Assembly: GCA_020850375.1 (NCBI GenBank)
Contig: JADZET010000040.1
Span: 1 to 14,082 of the forward strand
Length of the DNA stretch: 14,082 bases
Direction of reading: 5' to 3'
DNA from: Phycisphaeraceae bacterium
Lineage (GTDB): Bacteria > Planctomycetota > Phycisphaerae > Phycisphaerales > Phycisphaeraceae
Under the pieces are notes generated by a model, which had not been told where the DNA came from, did not search any database, and saw nothing but the letters and a program-made list of their open reading frames with translations. A program made the position numbers and the translations under genes. Positions 1 through 8,153 of the stretch are shown here, piece by piece. Numbering within the stretch: the first letter of the stretch is position 1; every line of letters starts with the position of its first letter.

Positions 1-607
<607 letters not shown>

Positions 608-1111
608 TCACTTCCCCGCCGCCACCAGCAGCGTGATGACGTGGCAGGCGATCGCCCGGTTCTCCCCCAGCGCGTCAACCTTCTCGTGCGTCTTGCCCTT
701 GAGGTTCACCTGCTCGAGCTCGCACCCCAACAGCTCCGCCAGGTTCTTCCTCATCGCCGCCTTGTGCGGGCTGAGCTTGGGCCGCTGAAGGATGATCGTC
801 ACGTCCAGGTTGCCCACCGTGTACCCCGCCGCCCGCATCCGCCGCACCGCCTCCTCGACAAACACCCGCGAGTCCGCGTTCTTCCATTTCGCGTCGTGGT
901 CGGGAAAGAGCTGCCCGATGTCCTCCTGCCCCAGCGCCCCGAGGATGGCGTCGGTCACGCTGTGGTACACCACGTCCCCGTCCGAGTGCGCGTCGCACCC
1001 CCGGTCATGCTCGATCGTCAATCCGCCGACGACCAACGTCTTGCCCGGCTCAAGCCGGTGCAGATCAAACCCGTGGCCGACGCGGTAGGGCAGTTTTGCC
1101 TGTGAGGTCAT
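608..1111 (-). CDS. ispF: 2-C-methyl-D-erythritol 2,4-cyclodiphosphate synthase (IspF), plant-like sequence
   Basis: The 167-residue protein is full length for IspF, which converts 4-diphosphocytidyl-methylerythritol 2-phosphate to the cyclic diphosphate with release of CMP, in the MEP route to isoprenoids. The metal ligands are visible: Asp16 and His18 in GHGFDLHRLEPG and His50 after AHSDGD, equivalent to E. coli D8, H10 and H42. DIGQLFPD follows at 64-71, and NLDVTIILQRPK at 101-112. The usual bacterial C-terminal GRGEGIA-type motif is replaced by KTHEKVDALGENRAIA (140-155), which I recall from plant plastid IspF. The ATG at 1109-1111 is the only sensible start; its upstream sequence lacks a good SD. 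The gene lies 59 nt after folC on the same strand, so co-transcription is likely. No ispD is adjacent. Confidence 0.97.
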   Translation of the reverse strand: MTSQAKLPYRVGHGFDLHRLEPGKTLVVGGLTIEHDRGCDAHSDGDVVYHSVTDAILGALGQEDIGQLFPDHDAKWKNADSRVFVEEAVRRMRAAGYTVGNLDVTIILQRPKLSPHKAAMRKNLAELLGCELEQVNLKGKTHEKVDALGENRAIACHVITLLVAAGK

Positions 1112-1170
1112 ATCTCGGCCGGCGGTGGGGGACTTGCGGGTGACTTCCTGGATACAACTTCCGGGGGGGG

Positions 1171-2688
1171 TTACTTCTTGGCCTTCTTGTGCTCAAGATC
1201 GGTGAAGTACTTCTTCGTCTCGCCGACGAGGTAGAAGCTGCCCGTGACCAGGATCAGGTCCTCCCGGCTGACCGCCCGCCCCGCCAGCCGCAGCGCGTCC
1301 TCGAGCGTCGGCGCCGTCTGGGCCATCTTCCCCGACAGCTCCCCGAACCGCACCAACAAATCCTCCGGCTCGGTCGCCCGCGGGTTGTTCTTCGCCCGCG
1401 TGAAGATCACCTTGTCCGCGCCCAGGCCGATCTGCTTGAGCATCCCGTTGATGTCCTTGTCCTGGGCGCACCCGAAGATCAGCACCAGCGAGTCGTACGC
1501 GATGTGCGCCCCCAGCGACCGGATCAACGCCTGGATCGACGCCGCGTTGTGCGCCCCGTCGATGATGACCCGTGGCTCCTTCCAGATCTCCTCCATCCGT
1601 CCGGAGATCTGCGTCTTGACCAGCCCCTCGACCACCTGCTCCTCGGCGATGTGGAAGTCGTGGCCCTTGAGCTTGTCCAGCATCGCCAGCGCCAGCCCGC
1701 AGTTGTGCGCCTGGTGCTCACCGCGCAGCGGCACGGCCAGGTGCTCGAAACGGCTCGACTCGGTCGTGATGCTCACCCGCGTGTGCGGCCCGAGCTCGCG
1801 GTTGGCCTCGAAGCGGTAGGAGAAATCAATCTGCTCGCCCAGGAACGACAGCGGCGTCCCCGTGTGCTGGGCCGCCTCGGTGAAGACCGCCGCCACCTCC
1901 GGCTCCTGGATCACGCTGATCGCCGGCACGTTCTTCTTGAAGATCCCCGCCTTCTCCTTCGCGATCGAGGGCAGGTCGCGCCCGAGCAGGTTGGTGTGGT
2001 CGAGGCTGATCCGCGTCAGCCCGCAGACCAGCGGCGTCACCGCCGTCGTCGCGTCCCACCGTCCGCCCAGCCCCGTCTCGAGCACCGCCACGTCCACCGC
2101 CTGCTCCGCGTAGTGACGCAGCGCCGCGGCGGTAAGGAGCTCGAACACCGTCGGCTGATCGTCCCCGAGCCCGGGGGTCTTGCCGGCGAGGAACTTCATC
2201 GCGTCGACGAAGTCGGCGTGGTTGATCATCTGCCCGTCGATGACGATCCGCTCGCGCATGTCCACCAGATGCGGGCTGGTGTACAGCCCCACCGTGTACC
2301 CGCATGACCGCAGCATGCTCGCGAGCATGGCGCAGGTGCTGCCCTTGCCCTTCGTCCCCGCCACCTGCACGCACTTGAGCTGCGCCTGCGGGTCGCCCAT
2401 GAACTCCAGCAGCTTGCGCATCCGGTCGAGGCTGAATGCCTTCTTGTTCTTGGGCATGAACCGCATGCGTTCGAGGTCGTTGTGACCGAGCAGCCAGCGC
2501 ATGGCGGAGGCGTAGTTGGTGATCTCCTGCGCCGCGGATTTTGACGTCATGGAAGTCTTTTTGGAGGACGCCGGCGCGCGGACGGCTCGAGCGGGGCGCT
2601 TGCCCTTGACCACCGCCTTGGGGGTGGTCTTCTTCGCCGAACGCTGCTCAGACACCCTCTTTTTTGAAGTTTTGGTCGAGGCTGGCAT
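1171..2688 (-). CDS. folC: Bifunctional folylpolyglutamate synthase/dihydrofolate synthase (FolC) with a basic N-terminal extension
   Basis: FolC is a cytoplasmic Mur-ligase-family enzyme that uses ATP to add glutamate to dihydropteroate or to folates. Numbered from the ATG at 2686-2688 (505 aa), the P-loop GTKGKGS is at 111-117 (GTNGKGS in most homologues), TSPHL at 137-141, ETGLGGRWDAT at 204-214, DHTNLLG at 230-236, KEKAGIFK (expected carbamylated lysine) at about 244-251, and DGAHN at 377-381. The first 50 or so residues are an extra Lys/Ala/Ser-rich tail resembling histone H1-like tails; the C-terminus ends HKKAKK. The frame could start at a TTG 18 nt further upstream (2706), or at an internal ATG (2550) giving 459 aa, close to normal FolC size. 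I prefer 2688 because the promoter at 2739-2767 leaves a 40-odd-nt leader and the tail stays open with coding-like composition. There is no clear SD. Confidence 0.94.
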   Translation of the reverse strand: MPASTKTSKKRVSEQRSAKKTTPKAVVKGKRPARAVRAPASSKKTSMTSKSAAQEITNYASAMRWLLGHNDLERMRFMPKNKKAFSLDRMRKLLEFMGDPQAQLKCVQVAGTKGKGSTCAMLASMLRSCGYTVGLYTSPHLVDMRERIVIDGQMINHADFVDAMKFLAGKTPGLGDDQPTVFELLTAAALRHYAEQAVDVAVLETGLGGRWDATTAVTPLVCGLTRISLDHTNLLGRDLPSIAKEKAGIFKKNVPAISVIQEPEVAAVFTEAAQHTGTPLSFLGEQIDFSYRFEANRELGPHTRVSITTESSRFEHLAVPLRGEHQAHNCGLALAMLDKLKGHDFHIAEEQVVEGLVKTQISGRMEEIWKEPRVIIDGAHNAASIQALIRSLGAHIAYDSLVLIFGCAQDKDINGMLKQIGLGADKVIFTRAKNNPRATEPEDLLVRFGELSGKMAQTAPTLEDALRLAGRAVSREDLILVTGSFYLVGETKKYFTDLEHKKAKK

Positions 2689-2690
2689 AT

Positions 2691-2722
2691 ACGACGATCG
2701 TACCAAATATCCGATTCGTCGT
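2691..2722 (-). repeat. Inverted repeat in the folC leader
   Basis: A perfect 7-bp inverted repeat, ACGACGA (2691-2697) and TCGTCGT (2716-2722), has an 18-nt AT-rich spacer and ends 2 nt before the folC ATG. It lies downstream of the predicted transcription start, so it could act as an RNA hairpin at the ribosome entry site or as an operator. No regulator can be named. Confidence 0.35.
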
Positions 2723-2738
2723 CAAATAAACGACTGTA

Positions 2739-2767
2739 AATATATTAAGGTTAAGCACTTACATCAA
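2739..2767 (-). promoter_or_regulatory. Predicted sigma70-type promoter of folC
   Basis: Read on the minus strand, TTGATG (2762-2767) is followed by exactly 17 nt and then TATATT (2739-2744). The stretch is AT-rich in an otherwise very GC-rich window. Transcription would start near 2732, about 44 nt before the folC ATG at 2688. This suggests folC, and perhaps ispF behind it, can be transcribed independently of serS. Confidence 0.6.
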
Positions 2768-2848
2768 TTCGGCGGCACAAACAAGTTTTCACTTTCTGGT
2801 CCTTGTCCTAGGAGGTTGTGGTAGGGGGGTCGAGCGGGCTGCGTGGCG

Positions 2849-4237
2849 CTAGCCGATCCTGTCCATCCCACCCATCAGCCCGCGCAGCACCGTGGGGACG
2901 CTCACGCTCCCGTCGGCGTTCTGATAGAGCTCGAGGATGGGAATCAAGATCCGTGGGCTGGCCGCCACGGTGTTGTTCAGTGAGTGCGCGTAGACGATCT
3001 TCTTCGTCTCGGCATCGCGGTAGCGCAGGTTCAGTCGCCGGCACTGGAAGTCGTACAGCCGGCTGGCCGAGTGCGTCTCGCCGTACTCGCCCCGGGGCCG
3101 CCCGTCCGCGTCCAGCGGCCCGCGCCCCGGCATCCACGACTCGATGTCCACCATGTCCGCGTTCTTCGGCCCAAGGTCGCCCGTGCAGCACTGCAAGAGC
3201 CGATGCGGGATCTCCAGCCGCTCCAGCAGCGTCCGCACGAAACCCATCATCTTCCGATGCCACGCCCGGCTGTTCGCCTCGTCGGCCCGGTCGATGACCA
3301 CCTGCTCGACCTTCTCGAACTGGTGGATCCGGTACAGCCCCGCCGTGTCCTTCCCCGCCGCCCCCGCCTCCCGACGGAAGCACGTCGACACCGTCGTGTA
3401 GCACCGCGGCAGCGTCGCCCCGTCGAGGATCTCCCCCTGGTGGTAACCCATCAGCCCCACCTCCCCCGTCCCCGTCAGGTAAAGGTCATACCCGCCACCG
3501 CGCTCGGTCTCCTTCAGCTCGTACGCCTGCTCCTTGCCGTACGGGAAGAACCCCGTCCCGACCATCATCTCATCGCGCACGATCACCGGCACGCTCAGCG
3601 GCGTGAAACCGTTCTCCTGCACCATGAAGTCCAGCGCGTAACGCAGCACCGCCTGGTGAAGCCGCATCCCCATCCCCGTCAGCACATACGACCGCGACCC
3701 CGCCATCTTCACCCCGCGCTCGAAGTCGAACAGCCCCAGGCTCGCCCCCAGCTCCAGGTGCGTCTTGGGCGCGAACCCCTTGTTCTCCGCGAAGCTCTTG
3801 GCCGGGTCGAACCAGCCCGGGTTCCACCGGCTGATCTCGACGTTGTCCTCGCTCCCCTTGCCATGCGGCACGTCCGCGTCCGGCGGCAGGGGCACCGACA
3901 ACCAGATCGCGTCACGCTTGGGCTCGAGCTCCGCGATCGCCGCGTCGAGCTCCCCCTCGCGCTGCTTGATCTGATTCGGCCGCGCCTGCAGCGCCTCGAA
4001 CTGCTTCCGGAGCTGCTCCTTCTCCCCCGGCGCTGCCTTCTTGAGCCGCCCCGCCAGCTGCCCGATCTCCTTGGAGATCTTGTTCTTCTCCGCCGCCAGC
4101 CCCTCGCGCTCGGTCGTGGCGCTCCGCAGCCGGGCGTCGAGCTCCAGCAGGGCGTCGAAGTCCACGGCGATGTTCTTCGCCGCCGCGCCCTGGCGGTACT
4201 TGTCCGGGTTCTCGCGCAGGTCCTTGAGGTCGATCAT
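2849..4237 (-). CDS. serS: Seryl-tRNA synthetase, divergent active-site variant
   Basis: SerRS charges tRNA-Ser and tRNA-Sec with serine in the cytoplasm. From the ATG at 4235-4237 the protein is 462 aa and starts MIDLKDLRENPDKYRQG, the standard SerRS beginning. A long antiparallel coiled-coil arm covers about residues 30-110. The class II core follows: TGTGEV at 255-260 (normally TAEV), motif 2 FRREAGAAGKDTAG at 287-300 with HQFEKVE after it, CTGDLG at 351-356, YGETHSAS near 385-392, and motif 3 with NNTVAASPR at 421-429. The catalytic motif 2 and motif 3 arginines are retained. The loop after WMPGRGPLDADGRPRGEYGE is longer than in E. coli. An in-frame ATG at 4270 would add 11 residues unlike the family, so I reject it. 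Neither start has a clear SD. The gene follows the TPR gene by 80 nt and precedes folC by 160 nt. Confidence 0.96.
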   Translation of the reverse strand: MIDLKDLRENPDKYRQGAAAKNIAVDFDALLELDARLRSATTEREGLAAEKNKISKEIGQLAGRLKKAAPGEKEQLRKQFEALQARPNQIKQREGELDAAIAELEPKRDAIWLSVPLPPDADVPHGKGSEDNVEISRWNPGWFDPAKSFAENKGFAPKTHLELGASLGLFDFERGVKMAGSRSYVLTGMGMRLHQAVLRYALDFMVQENGFTPLSVPVIVRDEMMVGTGFFPYGKEQAYELKETERGGGYDLYLTGTGEVGLMGYHQGEILDGATLPRCYTTVSTCFRREAGAAGKDTAGLYRIHQFEKVEQVVIDRADEANSRAWHRKMMGFVRTLLERLEIPHRLLQCCTGDLGPKNADMVDIESWMPGRGPLDADGRPRGEYGETHSASRLYDFQCRRLNLRYRDAETKKIVYAHSLNNTVAASPRILIPILELYQNADGSVSVPTVLRGLMGGMDRIG

Positions 4238-4244
4238 GACGGTC

Positions 4245-4265
4245 CGGTTCCGTGAGGTGGAACCG
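4245..4265 (-). promoter_or_regulatory. Perfect stem-loop just upstream of the serS start
   Basis: CGGTTCC and GGAACCG form a perfect 7-bp stem with a 7-nt loop. On the minus strand the stem ends 7 nt before the serS ATG at 4237, exactly where an SD would lie, and no SD is present. If 4237 is the true start this is a 5' UTR hairpin that could control ribosome access. If the upstream ATG at 4270 were used, it would be coding. Confidence 0.5.
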
Positions 4266-4288
4266 CACATGTTAATCGGTCAGGGTCA

Positions 4289-4318
4289 GGCGTGTCGACC
4301 CGATGCCGTCGACGCGCC
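4289..4318 (-). terminator. Stem-loop at the end of the TPR gene, possible terminator or attenuator
   Basis: Two arms of 11 nt (4289-4299 and 4308-4318), each containing GTCGAC, flank an 8-nt loop. On the minus strand they pair at 10 of 11 positions with one C-A mismatch; on the plus strand that pair is a G-U wobble. The hairpin begins at the TPR stop codon, in the gap before serS. No T-tract follows, so it is not a textbook intrinsic terminator. It may protect the 3' end or reduce read-through. Confidence 0.4.
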
Positions 4319-5652
4319 TAAGTCCAGCCGAGACGGCGAGCGATCATCCTCCGCGTCCGTCCCGCGGCCAACCGCCAGCGCAGCTGACGAAGGCGCGGGT
4401 CGCTCGGACGCATGCGCTCGCACCGACGAAGGCACGCCGCGGCGCGACCCAGCCGGCCGGCGCGGAGGTACCCCAGCGTCAGGTTCTCGAGGCTGATGAC
4501 CTCGTGCTCGCCCATCCGCAGCAGCTGTCGGCAGTCGGCGATGCCGCGATCCGTCCGGCGAGATTGCAGCAGGGCCACGCTCCGGTAGAGCAACGCCGCG
4601 CGGAGCAGCCCCCGGTCCGCCCACGCCCATTCGATCAGCGGCGTCACCAGCTCGCTCGCACGCTCCGGCCGGCGCAGGTCGATCATCAACCGGGCCAGAT
4701 CGAGGCGCTGGCGAGGCAGCATCCCCTCCTGCCTGGCCTGGCAAAGCCCCAAGCGATACGCCTGAGCCCGATGCCCGCACGCGAAGGCCAGCCTTGCACG
4801 CAGCCCCAGCAGACCCGGCGGGCTTGCCCTCTTCGTCTGCACCGCGCCGAGGTGCGCTCGCGCCGTGTCATGTCGCCCCAGCACCAGCGCCGCCTGCGCC
4901 AGCCCCAGATGCGCTCGTGCCTGGCATGACGCGATCCCCAGCGCGCGTTGGAAGATCGTCATCGCCTCGGTCGGCCGGTCCAGCTCCAGCAGCAGGTGCC
5001 CGAGCTCGATCAGCGCCGGACCGTCGCTCGGGCAGCGGATCAGGTGCATGAACAGGTGATCCCGCGCCGCCGACGGCCGCCCCAGGAACGTCTGCAACTG
5101 CGCCAGCTTCCGATGCGCCAGCGGGTGGTCCGGCTCGAGCCGAAGCACCTGCTGCCAGCACCACAGCGCCCGCGCCCAGTCCTTGCGCGCCCACAGGCTC
5201 ACCGCCACGTGCTCGAAGCACAGCGGGCACTCCTCGGTCACCAGCCGCGCCGCGTAGAACGCCTGCTCCGCCAGCTCGTGCCGACCGAGCATCGCCTGGG
5301 CCAGGATCAGGTGGCAATAGGCCGGCTCGCTGTCGCGTTCCTGATTCGTGACGGCCGTCAGGTGCTCCACAGCCTGCGTGTACTGCCGACACCGCACCAG
5401 GTTAATCCCCAGCCGCAGTGTCGCCTGCACGTCATGTGGCCGATGAATAAGAACAAGCCGGAAGCTGTCCGCCGCCTCATTGAACCGGCCCAGGGCCTCG
5501 AGCGTCAGCCCCAGGTCGAACCGCCACTCCGGCTGGTCCGGGTTGACCGCCAGCGCCGCACGCCACTCGGCCAGCGCCTGCTGCCACTGCCGGGCCTGCA
5601 GAAACCTCTGCCCGCGCTGGGCGTGCTGTTCGGCTCGCACCCACTCGTTCAT
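4318..5652 (-). CDS. Tetratricopeptide (TPR) repeat protein
   Basis: This 444-residue protein is built almost entirely of helical 34-residue TPR-like units. Typical repeat cores are visible in the order WQQALAEWRAALAVNPDQPE, GRFNEAADSFRLVLIHRPHD, RQYTQAVEHLTAV, KDWARALWCWQQVLRLEPDH, DRPTEAMTIFQRALGI and GRLGRAAACLRRCERMRPSD, suggesting ten or more units. There is no signal peptide or membrane segment, so it is probably a cytoplasmic scaffold; the partner is unknown. The C-terminus is basic (RTRRMIARRLGWT). The frame stays open upstream to a GTG at 5703, but the ATG at 5650-5652 gives a clean start at the first repeat. No SD is visible at either. It diverges from the HEAT-repeat gene and precedes serS. 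TPR proteins next to serS have no fixed role, so no pathway is assigned. Confidence 0.85.
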   Translation of the reverse strand: MNEWVRAEQHAQRGQRFLQARQWQQALAEWRAALAVNPDQPEWRFDLGLTLEALGRFNEAADSFRLVLIHRPHDVQATLRLGINLVRCRQYTQAVEHLTAVTNQERDSEPAYCHLILAQAMLGRHELAEQAFYAARLVTEECPLCFEHVAVSLWARKDWARALWCWQQVLRLEPDHPLAHRKLAQLQTFLGRPSAARDHLFMHLIRCPSDGPALIELGHLLLELDRPTEAMTIFQRALGIASCQARAHLGLAQAALVLGRHDTARAHLGAVQTKRASPPGLLGLRARLAFACGHRAQAYRLGLCQARQEGMLPRQRLDLARLMIDLRRPERASELVTPLIEWAWADRGLLRAALLYRSVALLQSRRTDRGIADCRQLLRMGEHEVISLENLTLGYLRAGRLGRAAACLRRCERMRPSDPRLRQLRWRLAAGRTRRMIARRLGWT

Positions 5653-5729
5653 GACACCCAGCCCAGAGCGCCAAGACCCTCGGCTGCTCCACGCCGACGC
5701 CACGGCTCATCACCACGGTGACGAACACC

Positions 5730-5758
5730 ATGAAAGCGTCGATCCACCGAGCTATGAT
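5730..5758 (+). promoter_or_regulatory. Candidate promoter of the HEAT-repeat gene
   Basis: A good -10 match TATGAT (5753-5758) stands 17 nt after a weak -35 ATGAAA (5730-5735). Transcription would start near 5765, which would leave out the far-upstream ATG at 5718 and favour the starts at 5832 or 5853. The -35 matches the consensus at only 4 of 6 positions. Confidence 0.35.
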
Positions 5759-5852
5759 AGCCCATACCGGCCCGATCGGGTGGTCCGCTCAGGGGCTGTC
5801 ACAGGCCGCGGGGGATCGCGCTCGACGACGGATGGATGGTGACGGACGGCCG

Positions 5853-8150
5853 ATGACGGAACGACTTTCTTTTTCGAATCTTGCCCCGACGAGTCAAACG
5901 ACGCGGCCGCGATCGGTGTTCAGGGTCTGGGCGCTGCTCACGCTGGTCGCCTCGGCGGTGTGGATAACCTCGCCCACCCAGGCCTTCTTAAAAAGCCTGC
6001 TCAGCGGTGGGGCCGAATCACCCGCCTTGTCCGAGACGAACCAGAGTCACCTGCCCCTGGCCGAGACGGTGGAAAACTCCAATCTCGAGGCCACGGATCG
6101 CCAGCGGGCCGCCGCCGAGTGGCTGACCATTCAGACCCCCGAGTCCCTCGCCAGAATGGTCGAGGACCTGCGGCAGGGCGACGCCGCCGTCCGCCAGGCG
6201 ATCCTGCACGCAATTGCCGCCTCGCCCGCTCCACCGCCCCCGGGGCTCGCCGAGCCGCTCGTGGAGATGCTCTCGACCGTCACCCCCACACAGACCGAGG
6301 ACCTGGGCGTCGCCCTGGGCCGGTTCCTCGACGTCAAGCTGACGGCCCGTCTGATCAAACTGGCCGAAGACCAGGCCGCCCCCTCCGACCAACGCCGTGC
6401 CGCCATCGCCGCCCTGGGTTATCAACCGACCAGAGCCGCCGTTCAGTCCCTCGTCGGCCTGCTCGACGACGCCTCCCCGCAGGTCCGCTCGGCCGCGCTC
6501 GGCGCTCTCGAACAGCTCTCGGGCATCGTCAGCTTCGGCCCCGACCCCGATCGTTGGCGCTTGTGGTGGCAGCAGAACAGCTCCCTGAGCGACACCCAGT
6601 GGACCATGCTCCTCTCGGGCAGTCTGTCCGGACGCGTCAAGGACCTCCGCCAGAACCGCGACGTCCTCCGCCAGCGGCTGATCGACCTCAACCGGCAGGT
6701 CTACCTCGGCCTGGACCTGCCCGAGCGCGAGACCATGCTCTCAGCCATGCTCGCCGACCCGCTGGGCGAGATCCGGGCCCTGGGCATGGACCTCGTGGGC
6801 CAGCGCATGCTGGACATGGGCGCCGACGGCATCACCCCCGCCCTGCGAGCGGACCTGCTGCGCCGCCTCGACGACCCGCAGCCTCAGATTCAGCGGCGTG
6901 CGGTGCTGCTGCTGCGCGACCTGGCCGACCCCGATGGGGCCGTCGCCGTCGCCGAGCGCCTTGGCGTCGAGCGGTGGCGGCAGTCCCCCCCCTCGGTCAT
7001 CCAGGCTTACTTGCTCATCATGGCCCGCGTGCCCAGGGCGGCCGTTGTCCGGCCGGCGATGGACCTCCTCAGCGACGCCACCCTCGGCCCGGACGCCGCG
7101 CGGGCGTTGTCCGCCGCCGCCGACGCGGGCCTGCTCTCCCCCGACGAACTGACCACCGCGGCCGACGGGGCACGCGAGCAGGTCAACCGGACGGATCGCC
7201 CCGAGCCCGCCTACATCCAGCTCCTCGGCCGCACCGGCACGGAGGAAGATTGGGCACGCATCGAGAAGCTCCTGGATCACCCCGACGACAACGTCCGCGA
7301 GGCCGCCGCCCGCACCTGGGCCCTCTACGGCCGGCCGCTCGAGCCCCTGGCGGCCCGCGCCGGCGACGCGATCATCCAACCGATCTTCTACAGCGAGGCC
7401 GGCCGACGCGGCAACAACGCCGAGATCTTCCTCACCCTCGTCGATCACCCCCCGTCCAAGAGCTCCCTGGCCGACGCCTGGGTCGACGCCCTGACGCGCG
7501 TCGCCGCCCGCGTGATGCCGGACCTGGTGCTGACGGCCAACCACCGGCTCGAAGTCGCCGGCCAGCCCCCGGAACTGCGCGAGAAACTCCTGACCGCCTC
7601 GATCGCCGCCTACCTCGGCGACGGCCGCACCACCGCCGTGCTCCCCCCCGACGCCGCGATCGCCACGCACGGATCGAGCCTCGGATTCGACCTGGCCAAC
7701 CTGCTCCTGACGCGGGCCAAACTCCGCCTCGCCGCCGGGAATTTCGACGCCGCACGCGGCGATTACCTGCGCATCACCGGCCTGGGGCAGACCCTCCCGG
7801 AGGACTCGCTCGAGCAGATCGAGGACGGCCTGATCATCACCAACCTCCAACTCGCCGCCCCCGACGCCGCCGCGCAGCAGGCCCGGGCCGCCATCGACCG
7901 CTGGAAAGATTCCGACGTCCTCGGCGATCGGCGCGAGCTGCTCGTCAAGCTGTTCGTCGATGACATCGCCCGACGCCGCCGGAGCAATGACATGGCCGCG
8001 GCCGGGGCGACGCTCCAGGCCCTCGAGCCCCTGCTCGATGACAACATCTCCGACGACCTGCGTCGAACGATCGCGGACTTGCGTACACAGATCAGCCCGC
8101 CCCCGCCCGCGTCCTCGCCGACCACCCAGCCCGCCCAGACACTGCCCTGA
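5853..8150 (+). CDS. Exported or membrane-anchored HEAT-repeat protein
   Basis: The protein is 765 aa from the ATG at 5853. It starts with an arginine-containing stretch, then a hydrophobic segment (about residues 22-38) and SPTQA near 40-44, which fits a signal peptide or N-terminal anchor. HEAT-like helical repeats are seen at about 105-125, 175-222, 338-360 and 475-500, each with the D-x-x-x-x-V/I-R-x-x-A pattern. DPDRWRLWW (231-239) is a motif I have seen in planctomycete HEAT proteins. A TPR-like segment lies near 608-645 and the C-terminus is a Pro/Thr-rich tail. There is no enzyme motif, so it is probably an envelope scaffold or adaptor of unknown partner. Longer starts at 5718 and 5832 exist; 5853 best fits the signal sequence and the candidate promoter. 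An 8-C tract at 6985-6992 lies within the gene. It converges on nnrE with a 3-nt gap. Confidence 0.8.
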   Translation: MTERLSFSNLAPTSQTTRPRSVFRVWALLTLVASAVWITSPTQAFLKSLLSGGAESPALSETNQSHLPLAETVENSNLEATDRQRAAAEWLTIQTPESLARMVEDLRQGDAAVRQAILHAIAASPAPPPPGLAEPLVEMLSTVTPTQTEDLGVALGRFLDVKLTARLIKLAEDQAAPSDQRRAAIAALGYQPTRAAVQSLVGLLDDASPQVRSAALGALEQLSGIVSFGPDPDRWRLWWQQNSSLSDTQWTMLLSGSLSGRVKDLRQNRDVLRQRLIDLNRQVYLGLDLPERETMLSAMLADPLGEIRALGMDLVGQRMLDMGADGITPALRADLLRRLDDPQPQIQRRAVLLLRDLADPDGAVAVAERLGVERWRQSPPSVIQAYLLIMARVPRAAVVRPAMDLLSDATLGPDAARALSAAADAGLLSPDELTTAADGAREQVNRTDRPEPAYIQLLGRTGTEEDWARIEKLLDHPDDNVREAAARTWALYGRPLEPLAARAGDAIIQPIFYSEAGRRGNNAEIFLTLVDHPPSKSSLADAWVDALTRVAARVMPDLVLTANHRLEVAGQPPELREKLLTASIAAYLGDGRTTAVLPPDAAIATHGSSLGFDLANLLLTRAKLRLAAGNFDAARGDYLRITGLGQTLPEDSLEQIEDGLIITNLQLAAPDAAAQQARAAIDRWKDSDVLGDRRELLVKLFVDDIARRRRSNDMAAAGATLQALEPLLDDNISDDLRRTIADLRTQISPPPPASSPTTQPAQTLP

Positions 8151-8153
8151 CCG

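Noticed and set aside
5653..5703. N-terminal extension of the TPR protein from a GTG at 5703
   Set aside because: The extra 17 residues are Ser/Gly-rich and unlike the repeats, and no SD supports the GTG.
5960..7963. 667-aa open frame in another frame of the HEAT-repeat gene
   Set aside because: It is extremely Arg/Pro-rich, the typical shadow of a C-biased gene; the overlapping frame has the HEAT pattern and signal sequence.
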